Shown here piece by piece: positions 23,309 to 33,420 of a stretch of 64,000 nucleotides of DNA (positions are counted from its first letter, which is position 1; each line of letters begins with the position of its first letter). The notes under the pieces are model-generated. The model was given only the letters and a program-made list of their open reading frames with translations. It was not told the DNA's origin and made no database searches. This DNA comes from Alligator mississippiensis (taxonomy: Eukaryota; Chordata; Crocodylia; Alligatoridae). Location of the stretch: positions 74,033,395 to 74,097,394 of the forward strand of contig NC_081833.1 of assembly GCF_030867095.1 (NCBI RefSeq), in the 5' to 3' direction. The translations under genes and the position numbers were made by a program.

Positions 23309-26080
23309 TTGTAGATTTTTGCATTTCTTTTTGTCCAACACAGCAGCCAAACACATCCCCAAGGCATTGCAATTGGCTTTCAGTGCTGTGGATGATGGGC
23401 CGTTGCATTAGGCAGTGAGCCTGCTGGATCACACCGCAGCAGGGCTTCACTGGGCTTTGAAAGGGTATATATACAGTAGATTAGGGAAGGTTTTGGTGGC
23501 AAAGACATGTAAACTCTGCCAGCACTTGGAGTCAACCTCTCATAGATACACGGCTCCGAGGTTGGAAGAAAGACACTTGCCGGGTCCCCCCTCTCTCCGG
23601 CCATGCTGTCTCATGCAAGCAGGGTGCTTCGGCTGCAAAATGAAGCACGCAGCACCCCAGCTGGTGCATTGCCCCCACCTGCAAACCATTCCCACCGCCC
23701 ATACGCTTTGCCCCACGTCTAGACTAGTTTTAAGATGCGCCAAGCAGAGGAGGTCTGCAGGAGATTGCCCCCCAGGTCGCTGATCGGTGCCACCCCTACC
23801 TCTTCCACGCCGGTCTTGGGAATCACCGCCCCGTCCAAACACAACTATCAAAGCACGGCACCCAATGGTTTCAGCCTGACAAAGCCATAAACTATGTGCC
23901 AGCCCCATTTCCCCACCCTCCGAGCTGCAACGTGATTTCTCAAGCAGCCACAGGCGTGCCGCGTGGACTGGCTGTTGGGCACCGGCGACTATGTCGCATG
24001 CACCAAGTTTTCCGTGTCCAGCCACCCCCTTCCTCCCCCCAAAAACCTCCCGTAATACATACAGAGCTGCAGAGAACCGGCTCCCGTGCTCGAGCTTGTG
24101 CATTCGCAGCAACTTCTTTGCAGAGGGAAAGAGCTTTTGCTGCTCCCCGCGGTTTATGGCTGCTCTGAACAGCTGTCCTGCCGCATGCATTAAAAGATCA
24201 GCAAGTGACTCATCAGCCTGAATCAGGCTCGGATGAACGTGCTATATTTACCCTCAGCCCCAGCGCAGTCTGCAGAGAGCAAAAACGAGCCTCACAAAGT
24301 GGAAAACAGCAAAACCCATGCACCAGACATCCCGGAGAAGGAGCTCCATCTTGCCGAGATGTCCAGCCGGACACGTGAACGCACGGATTTCAAGCTGTCA
24401 AGTGTCATTGTCACGTGCTGGGTTTACACTACGAATCAGACCACACGGGTCTGTTAGGTCATTTTGATTTGTTTTTTCCCTGGATATAACAGTGCAACCC
24501 TCTGTAGTCTGTATCTACAGGCTGCCCACTTCCCAGGCAACACAGGGCCATTTCCAGAGCACAAGGCCACCTGCCCAGTCTCGACAGAGGCAGAAGGGCA
24601 TGGACCCCGCAGATAAGGGCTGAGCATGCTTTGGAAACCAGCAATAGTAATGCAAGGGCAAATAAAGCACTTCTTTCTCCCTTCCTTGCATGCTAACCGC
24701 CTCTCCAAGCAATGAGGGGTTTCCGTTCAGATGAAGGGCCGGTGGAGCAGGGGCAATAACACACAAGGCAGCTCCAACCACCCTTGGTTTTGCTCCTGGT
24801 GTTTCGGGCACCTGGGAGGAGCAGATGCAGCACATGAGCAAGAACAAGGCACTTTAAAGGCTTAATAGCAGCATCTAAGTGGCAACGCCGTGAGCCCTTT
24901 TGTGACAAGGGACTATGTTTAATGGGGCTCCTAGTCCTCACCTGGGACTCTTCAAGAAGCACTGGAAGATGCTCTGGAAAAGAATAAAAGCCTGGAAGGA
25001 GTGGGGCAGATCTGCACGGAGACAGCACGCCAGGGGTGTTAGTCCTTCTCTATTGCCAGAACAACGAGGCTTACGGAGGCTGCAAAAGCAGCGATGGCGG
25101 CACGCGCAGGTAGAGACCAACCTGGCATCCAGGTAAATGCGACGGCAGAGGGATTCGGAGGCTGGGAAGAAACCGCCGGCAGGTCTCTATAAAGCAATCG
25201 AAGGAATAGCAGCAGGACCTTCGCAGGGAGCAGCTCTGCTCTGGAAGCGTGCGACGGGGCAAACATGCAATGAAAGTTGGCATCCGCTGAAATGGCAGGG
25301 AAAAAACGAGCCCTTTAAAAACCTTGACAGCTGAGGCAGACCGCCTGTCAGGCAGGCAGCGGGGAAGGACGCGAGCAGCTAAGCCTGGGTACAATCAACC
25401 TCGCGGCCAAGCGTGAGATAGCGCAGAAAGGTTGCATTGGCGAGCGACAATTTAGCCTTATCTTTATTGCTGCCGAAATAAGATGGGTCTTACTCTGCTG
25501 GTTACAAAGACATCAAACAATGACCCCAGATGCTGGATCTTTCAAGCTGTCAGAAAAGAGCCTGCATGGCCTCATGCACCATTATACAGACCTGCCTCTC
25601 TGGGGTACCGGGAGGCTTAATTAAGGCTTGTAGTAGTCCTTGAACGAAGGACGATCTAGCGTGTATTGGAGCTAGGCTATGCATGGAGCTATTCCAGCGT
25701 AGCTATTACCTTTTACATTCACACCGCTCCTTAATCCAAATTAATCTGCAAGCGAGACCGTATTCATGGCTGAATTTTGGCCAGGCAGGAAAACACGGCC
25801 AAGGACAGCAGCTTTTCCATGGCTCTTCAGCACGACCCCTAGCAGGAGCATCTGGTTCACCATTTCTCATGCAGTGGCTGACAGCCTCAAGGGGAAAGAG
25901 GTGGTCACAAGAAGCAGCGAGGGCGTCGTGGCCCTAAGGGATTTTATTATGTGGCAAAGCAAAAAATCACCCATTCCCTGCCTCTCCAGACCCACCAGGG
26001 TCAAATATTCCCAGCTAACCTTTGAAAAACCACCCAAAAATAAGTCAGGTACGCATATTGGTCTAGAGGAAAAAGCAATC

Positions 26081-26278
26081 CAGGCTCGTGGTAGAGGTGA
26101 TATCTTTTATTAGACCAAAAAAAATCTTTTCATTGCAAGCTTCCAGGCACAAACACCTTTCATCAGGCCTGACGAAGGGTGTTTGGGCCCAAAAGCTTGC
26201 AATTACCAAAAAAAAATTATTTTTTGTGCAAAAATCTAATTGTTGTAATAAAAGATACCACCTCTACCACGGGTCCTG
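26081..26278. repeat. Palindromic (foldback) interspersed element
   Basis: The two ends are inverted copies: CGTGGTAGAGGTGATATC on the left and, reverse-complemented, CGTGGTAGAGGTGGTATC on the right. The arms continue through TTTTATTAGACC, GCAAGCTT and CACCTTTCATCAGGCC, and turn at an AGGCCT centre (26165-26170). The right arm has expanded A and T runs. It is a high-copy type in turtle and crocodilian DNA as I remember it. I could not find a clear target-site duplication. Confidence 0.8.
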
Positions 26279-26994
26279 ATTCCAGAAATAAGTGGCACTG
26301 GTTTATCGTCCGTGCGCTTTGTGCTCTGACTGTGCCGAGGGATCACAATCATTTTTTCTTTGCTTCAACTATAGTCACCCACCTAAAAACCTTACGGCAC
26401 CGTCTTCCAACCTACTGCATCGATGGTCTGCTAAATGCAACAGCCACGGTGCTGATCTCTATAGACATAAAAGCAGAGAGAAATATACCCACGTGCCTAG
26501 CGGCTGAGTTTTAGTGGCACTCATGACATCTAAAATACACCAGCCTTTGCATTGTCCTCTCGTGCTATGAGACCGAAACAAGAGGTAAGATGCAGCCTGC
26601 TCCATTTAGCAAGCACCTGGGATTCACTGCGGCTCACAGTGTCTACAATGGTAAGGAAAAAACACATGCACAAATTAAGGTCTGCTTGAATTGCATGGCA
26701 CACTATATAAATATTTAGGCAGGAGAATTTAATTTATAAGTGCTGTAAGCAAACAGCGCAGACTGGAAGGAGGGGTGGGGGGAAAAAGGCCTTCTCTATC
26801 TACAAATAGGATGACATTTCTCGAAGCGATTAAGCAAGTTATGTTGGCGGGTTGGAGTCTATATTTACTCCAACAAAGCAAGCCGGGAAAGTCAGACTTC
26901 ACACCAACAAGCGACGCTGCTTTTTAGAAGAGCTCATGCCCTACTTGTGCACCGCGCTTCCCGAGAGCGCCTCGCACACCAGAAGCACCTCTAA

Positions 26995-27115
26995 TTTTAT
27001 CAAGGTGGAAAGACACCGGGTGACTGGCCCAAGGCTATTGCATGAGTCAGTGGCAGAGCTGGAACGAGAGCCTGGATCGCGTGCTCTCCAGCTGCAAGCC
27101 CGTCCTCCTGACTTC
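26995..27115 (+). repeat. MIR-like CORE-SINE relic
   Basis: GGGTGACTGGCCCAAGGCTA followed by GTCAGTGGCAGAGCTGGAAC and a CTGACTTC tail match the CORE-SINE order seen at 4880. Confidence 0.7.
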
Positions 27116-27755
27116 GGCAAGCAGACGTGGGGGTTCAAACTGTGTTGAGTTCACAGTGCTCTTATAAAGCGGGTGTTTGTGGGTTTTAGCCTGGCTCCCG
27201 GGGAGCCGCACCGCAGAGGTTGAGAGCAGGAAGGTACGAGCTCCAGGCGTGTGGGCTTCGGGCGAAAGTTCCCAGGTGAAGCTATGTGGAGCGGAGGAAG
27301 AGATGCAGGGAGGCACTGGGAAGCATGGGAAAGGTTGTGTGATATCGCAGCCCATCGCCATATATACCACAACACACATTTTTCTCCAGTTAAAGAGAAA
27401 CTAGAAGCCTAACTAATACTCTAGGGCCTAGCGCTCCATTATTCAACACTATCCAGCTTCAGAGCCGAGCAAAGCACGCTCGTTTGCTAGATTCAATTAA
27501 AAAAACAAACAAACAACCCACAAGTTAGGCAAAAAATAGTCAAATCTCATCTCATTAGTCCTGGAGTCATTACTGTTCAATGTCTTAGATTCACAAAACA
27601 AAACCCAGCCGTCTTGACCGTGCCTCCATGCTTCACTGTCAGTCATTCCTACACCCGCACTCATATTACCCCTCGACGGGCCAAAGCCATTCAACGCTAT
27701 CGAGACTTCTTCCTCCGCTGCAGTTTTCGTCTGCGCTATCCTGCACCTCCTAGCC

Positions 27756-27940
27756 CAGGGGTGGGCAAAATGCGGCCCACAGGCCGGATGCGGCGGCCAG
27801 GCCACTCTATCTGGCCTGCGGGGCCCCTAAAAAATTAAAAAATTGATATTTAGCTGCCCCCAGCTACCTGTGATGCGGCCCTCGATGGCTTGCCAAAACT
27901 CAGTAAGTGGCCCTCTACCTGAAATAATTGCCAGCCCCTG
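27756..27940. mobile_element. Short non-autonomous hAT-type DNA transposon (185 bp)
   Basis: The element begins CAGGGGTGGGCAAAAT and ends with the inverted form ATAATTGCCAGCCCCTG. It is flanked by a perfect 8 bp target duplication TCCTAGCC at 27748-27755 and 27941-27948, as the hAT superfamily makes. The interior (GCGGCC-rich, then AAATTAAAAAATT) is shared in reverse with the copy at 32592. It has no coding capacity. Confidence 0.92.
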
Positions 27941-28394
27941 TCCTAGCCAGTCTCTGGGCGCCGCAGCATCTTTAAGCTTGCAAGCATGACCCGAACGTGT
28001 CCGGCTGGCCGGCACAAGCCCGTCCTCCGTTCACCAGCAGGTTTGAAATAAAAGAGACGTGCTCACCTGTAGCTCGCAGGGGGCTCGCGCTCCCCAACGG
28101 GCCTGCCCGAGAGCAGAAGTGCAGGGAGGCTCGCCTTCCCGAGACGGGTTACGCAAGCGTTTCCTGCTGCGCCAGGAAGCAGCCTGAATAATTGAAACGA
28201 CAAGTGTCAGAAGAAGAGAGGAACAAAAAAGCAGCCCGTGAGGCGCCCGCTTGGGGCTTTTTTCTCTGCTTTTCACTGCTGCCCGCGCATGCTTAAGCTA
28301 ACTCAAGAGGCCATGGAGGGTTATTATAAGACACCGCTCGAGCTCCCCAGCTGGCAGACAGCGCGGCTCGACCCCGTCACAGAAGACGGGGCAC

Positions 28395-28490
28395 TCGCCG
28401 GGAGCTTGGAAGCCTACAGATGTCTCACGCGCCCTGCAAGCCACCGCTCTGTGCCTCAGTTTCCACGACTCTAAAATGGGCACCCTCGTC
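28395..28490 (-). repeat. MIR-like CORE-SINE fragment, minus orientation
   Basis: TGTGCCTCAGTTTCCACGAC followed by TCTAAAATGGGCACC is the reversed CORE-SINE motif. Confidence 0.6.
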
Positions 28491-31400
28491 TCGTCGCACA
28501 CCCCTGCCTGCGGCCACCTCTTGGGGCTCCTTGCCTTAGACGAAGCTCTCTGGGTGTTGTTCTGTGACTGTGCAGCTCCAGACACAGGGGGGTCTCCTTT
28601 AGCCTCCCAAGCACCCCAGTAGAGAACAAGCCGGTGACGGCAATACCCAAGCTAAGCCCTAGCCTCAGACAGCTCAAAGGCTGTGGCATGCAGGCAGCTT
28701 CCAGGGCTTGTCTGCCTCCTTTCTCCCTGCTTCCCCAGGAAGGCAAAGCTCCTAGGTAGGCCAGGGCCCCCTCCCATGCACCCACCTCCGGCCCAGGGTT
28801 GCATTTCCCGAGGACCGCGCAATGCTTTGGTCCCATGGAGGGGAGGGGAAGGGCACACATCTGCAGACAGGTGCCAGAGGTCAGCTCATGCCCACAGCTC
28901 CTGAGTTGCAAGGTGCCCCCCGTCCCACGGCTCCGGGAAGGGGTGATAAATACCCGGCCGGGTCCCCAGCTGCTCACATCTCTCTGTCTCTCCGTGACCT
29001 ATCCTGCCTCCAGCGCCCAGCAGCCTGCAGAAAGGGAAGCACGGGTCCCCCAGGTCCACCCGGGTTTAGAAACAGATGGGAGAGGCGGGAAACAGCACCC
29101 GAAACTGCATGCAATGGTTCAAAAGGCACCAAGCGGTCCAGAAGCGCTGCACAGAGCGTGTCCCACGCGCTGCTCCAGTCCTTGCCCCGCGGTTATTCTG
29201 CACCCCGGCTCAGTGCACCGATCCCCTGGGAAAGGCAGCAAGCGAGCAGCGGCCGCGCATCCTGGGCATTGGCCAGCCTGGTTATGAGGCTGGGATCTGA
29301 GCCAGTATAAAATAGCAAGGATGCTCTTCCCCACCCCCCCGCGAGCAGCTAATGCCAGCCCGCCCCCACTCTGCTGCATGCATCTTAGGACCACGAGAGC
29401 GATTAGGAGTCACTCTCTTTCCCTGCACGGCGAAGGGAGGGGATGGCCCTGAGAAGCAGCTCTCCCTGCGAGCCATAAAAAATGAACCCGTCCTTCAATA
29501 CCGTGCCAAGACAGCCAGAAAAACCCTGCGCCTCCAGGGCTGCACGTTGCAGGCTGACGGAAGAGGCGGTGGATCCGGATCACGGGCTTGCAAGCATGCT
29601 CCGTTGCCAGTCAGATGCCTCCGATGAATGCCACGTGGCAGCCCTCCGACAGCCCAGCCGGGTACGGAGAGGCCTGCTCACCTTGTACCTTTACGTCTGC
29701 GGGGAAAGCAAGCCCCGTCTCAGTGCAGACCCAATGTCCCTGCCCCTCGGCGGATACCGGGTGTGACTTGAGCCAGATGTTGCTGGCACCAAAGCCCCGA
29801 TTGCAATCGATACCTTGCACAGCCCAGAGAGTGAATCACGCTGGGCGGAGGCGGAGGTGGGGCAGCAGGAGGGAGGCTCGCCCTGGCCCTGTTCCCTGGG
29901 CGCAGCACAGGTGCAAAGGCGTGCACGCTCCGGCCTGCCAAGAGAGCTGGAAAGTCCTGTCATTTGGTTGAAAAGCTTTAGCTGAGAGGCCAGAGGGAGC
30001 AGCGAGGGGGTGGGGAGCAAACAACCGGCTCTGCGTGTCCCCTGGCGTCAGTACAGGAGTCAACCTGGCACGGCGACCGGAACGAGAGCGTGTCCTGCCG
30101 GACACTGCACAGCACGTACCGGTTGCTCTGGTACGTGCTGGAACAAACAGGTTTCTCACCTCCTTTTCCCCACGCCCTGGGGCTGACCCGGGTGGCACTT
30201 CCTCCTCCCTGGTGTTTGCACAGGCCACGGGTGCAGGGAGGGGTGGCACTGACGGCTTCCCACGCCCCACGGCAAGGCACCTGGGCTCCAGGGGAAAGCC
30301 CCGCTGCAAGCTCCCTTGGCTTGCCAACCTGCCGGGCCCACCGATGGAGACGTTTAAGCCCAAAGGCAGCATGGCTCAGTGGGGAGAGCTCAAACCCCGA
30401 GCCCTGTCTCCGTGCCCAGCAGCTGCCTTTGCTGCCTCCCACCCTGCACAACCCAGGGGCAGTAACTATCAGCACGGCGGTCCTCAGGCTCATCCATGTG
30501 ACGAAAGGACCAAACAGCCGGCGACGGCGAGCCTCCGACAACGAGCTCAGCCCCGCAATGCCGGCATTCGTGGGCTACAGACAGACCGACCAAAGCCTGG
30601 CACAGCGGCTGCCCACGCCGCAACGCCCAGCCTCTCCTTTCCAAGTCGCACGAAGCCACTCATTAAAATCGATCCATCTCCAGGGGTCTAAGCATCCCTC
30701 CTTGCAGACCCAAGAGCATGCCGCCTAGTCCGCGGGACCATAAAATGTGCTGCGGTAGCCTCAGGTCAGAGGTTAACGAGACGCCGTTGAGTTTTATTAG
30801 ATAACTTCTGTATTATTTTATTATCTAGGTCATTTGATGCCGGCCGGCCATATATCACGCTGACATGGGAGGCGGCGTGTTCCCGTGTGCTTCGAGCGCA
30901 TGGCAGGTCTGCACACGTGATGTATTTCAACGGTGTTTGGAAATGAGTCCCCCCCCCAGCTTGGAAGCAGGAGGGGGAAGGGAGCTGCCTCGGGACACGC
31001 GGGGGCTGATGGATGGAGCCGCTTGCCCAGCATTGCCAGATAAAGGCGTCCGAGAGAAGTGCACGGAGGGGAGCAAGAAGCAAGCAGGAGACGTGCTCTG
31101 TGCTGCATCTTTGAAATGCTCCTTGGGGCACAATCCAGCTTAGCCTTCCCCAGGCATGGAGACCCAGTGAGATCACCCAGACGGGTGCCCTCATTAGAGT
31201 CATTAGCCAGCACTCACTTGCCATTGCATCCTCAGAGCTACGGACAGACACTTCCCCGGCCCTCCACCCTACTCACCCCCACGGCCACTCCTCTCCACCC
31301 TGGCCCCGTGCCACACCAGAGGTCCCGATTCCCTGCAAGGCCTGCTTTGCCCGGGGAGGGTCCAGCCCCAAACGTCAGCTCCTGTTTGAAGCACAGCCCC

Positions 31401-31664
31401 TGTGCAAGGATAGCAACCGAGCCCGGATTCAAAAAAGCTCCCATCAGTGCAGCACCCATTGCCGCTCCAGCTGCTAAGGAGGGGGCTCCAACGCAGATCC
31501 ATTCCCAGCCCTCACGCCTTGCTCTTTGCCAGCCTCCTGCTAGACTTCAGCACACTGAAAACCAGGACTCTGCAAAAAAAACCCCTCCAATGCCTGCAAC
31601 CACCCCATCTCAGCGTGACCCCCGCATACGACCCTTCAACTCCCTGCAAGGAGGTTGCAAAGGG

Positions 31665-31860
31665 GATGGCGCTGGGCAGACGACACAGAGCAACGGGCTC
31701 CAGCTGCAGCCAGGGAAGTTGAGGCTGGTGACAAAACTTGGAGGGCGAAGTGCTGGAAAAGGGGGAAAATCTCCATCCTTGGAGATTTGGAAGACCAAGC
31801 CCTGGGGCTGGTGCTGCTTGCAGCAGGGGGGTGAACGGCATGGGGTCTGAATTTTCTGGG
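31665..31860 (+). repeat. CR1 LINE 3' region fragment
   Basis: The order ACAGAGCAACGGGCTCCAGC, GGGAAGTTGAGGCTGG, AAATCTCCATCCTTGGAG and CTTGCAGCAGGGG follows the CR1 3' untranslated region, with decay. Confidence 0.65.
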
Positions 31861-32414
31861 ATTTTGTGATTTTGTGACCTCCCTCCCATCTTGGCATGAC
31901 CCATGGGTGCTGCAGGACAGGAGCATGGAGCTGGATGCAAAGAGCCCGCAGCGGTCCCCTCCTGCCCCGGGAGCCCCGTGCTCACCTGCCCGCTCCGGCT
32001 CCCTCCTCCAGCCGCAGCGCGCAGGCTCCAGCACTGGGGAGGAGCCGGGGATGCAGAGATGCAGCCCAGCCCCGCCTGGCTCTCCCCTCCCTGGCATGGC
32101 AAAGCTCAGGCCAGGTGCGGGTCCGGCTCCCCCAGCCCGGCCCCGGCTCAGTCCTGCTGCAGGAGAGAGGCCTGACTTGCACAGAGGATGGAGCCGGACC
32201 TGTGCAGAGGCTGAGCCTGGAGAAGCCAAGGCTCAGGGCTGGGGGGCTTCAGTGCAGCAGGATCTGTTCACCCCAACTCTAAACTCCTGCAAGACCGCTT
32301 TACATCAGACATAAGGAGGGAAAACTGCTGTCCACAGTGGAATCGGACTCCTCTCCTGGAAGGGGTGCAAGCACACGCTCTGGATGCTTTTAAGACCATG
32401 CCTATCTTGCTGGG

Positions 32415-32790
32415 CAGACAAGGTGCTTTGGGTGAATCGGATCTCTTGTATTAGACCCACTGAAAGAGTTAGGGGGAAAAAACATTTTTTAGCAAGCTTT
32501 TGGGTTTAAAAACCCTGCACCGGGTTTCCAACTAGTTGAGTTGGTTGAATAAAAGAGATCAGATTCGCCCAAAGTGCCTGCATCCTTGGATCAGGGGCGG
32601 GCAATTATTTTGGGCAGAGGGACACTTACTGAGTTTTGGCAAGCCAGCGAGGGCTGCGTGACAGGCAGCCGGGGCAGATCACTATTAATTTTTTAAATTT
32701 TTTAGGGGCTCCGCGGGTCAGATAGTGGCCTGGGGGCCGCATTTTGCCCACCCCTGCCTTAGACTGACTCGGCTACAACCTGCACCCCTG
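32415..32790. mobile_element. Palindromic-type element inside the CR1, itself carrying a hAT copy
   Basis: Left arm AAGGTGCTTTGGGTGAATC then TCTTGTATTAGACC (from about 32421) and right arm ending CAGATTCGCCCAAAGTGCCTG (to 32580) are imperfect inverted repeats, related to the element at 26081. The unit continues past the hAT copy with TTAGACTGACTCGGCTACAA to 32790. The 12 bp direct repeat TATCTTGCTGGG bounds the whole unit. That is longer than typical for a cut-and-paste element, so the insertion mechanism is unclear. Confidence 0.6.
32592..32756. mobile_element. Short non-autonomous hAT-type DNA transposon (165 bp, inverted relative to 27756)
   Basis: It starts CAGGGGCGGGCAATTATTTT and ends GCCCACCCCTG, the reverse of the copy at 27756-27940. 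The flanking octamers are CCTTGGAT and CCTTAGAC, six of eight bases the same, as expected for a decayed hAT target duplication. Confidence 0.85.
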
Positions 32791-33039
32791 TATCTTGCTG
32801 GGATCATTTGACCCTAGCTGCCTCCTGCCATTTGGGCAAGGGGGGCTGGACCCCATGAACTTGCAAGGTCCCTTCCAGTCCTCGTGTCTATGAAATGTGT
32901 GACTATACAAGTCATAGATTTCATGAATATACGGGGATCAAGACCAATGCCCAAACTTTAAAAATGGACTCTCGTTTAAAGGAGAAAAGTGTAGGGAACG
33001 GTGGGTTTCCCTTGCAGGCCGGCAGAGCTCCCCACTGGA

Positions 33040-33130
33040 GGGTTGGGCCCTGGGGTGCGGGGCACCGAGTCGGGACTGACCGTCACTGTTTACAAATGGG
33101 TCCTGGTCCAAAAAGGGTTGAGCACCGCTG
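33040..33130. repeat. Possible hAT-derived fragment
   Basis: ACAAATGGGTCCTGGTCC then AAAAAGGGTTGAGCACCGCT recalls the terminal region of other hAT elements (TTGAGAACCACTG-like ends). Only one end is recognisable, so the call is weak. Confidence 0.3.
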
Positions 33131-33169
33131 AGCTGGGCTGGGCTGCTCTCCGTGGGGGCAGATGGCAGA

Positions 33170-33420
33170 ACAAGGAGCAATGGGCTCAAGTCACAGCAAG
33201 GGAAGTTTAGCTGGATATTAAGAAAACTTTCTCACTAGGAGGGTGGTGAAGCACTGAAACGGGTCACCCAGAGAGGTGGTGCAGTCTCCATCTTTGGAGG
33301 TTTTGAAGACCCAAGTAGGCAAAGCCTTGGCTGGGGTGATGGAGTTGGGGCTGGAGCTGCTTGGACTAGATGTGACTTCCTGGGGTCCCTTCAACCCTCA
33401 TTTTCTGTGATAGGTTTTGG
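33170..33420 (+). repeat. CR1 LINE 3' region fragment
   Basis: AGCAATGGGCTCAAGTCACA, GGATATTAAGAAAACTTTCT, CACTAGGAGGGTGGTGAAGC and GACTAGATGTGACTTCCTGG, then GGTCCCTTCAACCCTCATTT, follow the CR1 3' end nearly base for base. This is the best-preserved CR1 tail in the window. Confidence 0.9.

Larger units (their letters stand above)
18921..26080. other. Non-coding interval
   Basis: No exon recognised. It contains a CR1 tail at 21195 and a possible palindromic-element end at 23268, both listed separately. The AT-richer segment 22980-23340 stands out from the surrounding GC-rich DNA but carries no recognisable gene. Confidence 0.5.
26279..31660. other. Non-coding interval
   Basis: No exon recognised. 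It contains a CORE-SINE relic (26995), a hAT element (27756) and a reversed CORE-SINE piece (28395). Near 30370 a tRNA-A-box-like TGGCTCAGTGGGGAGAGC stretch may be another SINE head. The stretch 30799-30828 forms a small hairpin (TAGATAA and TTATCTA ends). Confidence 0.5.
32285..32900 (+). repeat. CR1 LINE 3' region, split by nested insertions
   Basis: The left part (32285-32414) has GGAATCGGACTCCTCTCCTG and GGATGCTTTTAAGACCATGC. The right part (32803-32900) has GGGGCTGGACCCCATGAAC and AAGGTCCCTTCCAGTCCT, the CR1 end. Between them sits a 376 bp insertion flanked on both sides by TATCTTGCTGGG (32403-32414 and 32791-32802), so the CR1 reads continuously once the insertion is ignored. Confidence 0.75.

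Noticed and set aside
28799-29310. Two overlapping 162-codon plus-strand frames
   Set aside because: Overlapping frames of equal length in different phases with no family similarity indicate base composition and not a gene.
30370-30440. tRNA gene suggested by an A-box-like sequence
   Set aside because: No matching B-box (GGTTCGANTCC) or cloverleaf pairing follows; a SINE head relic is more likely.
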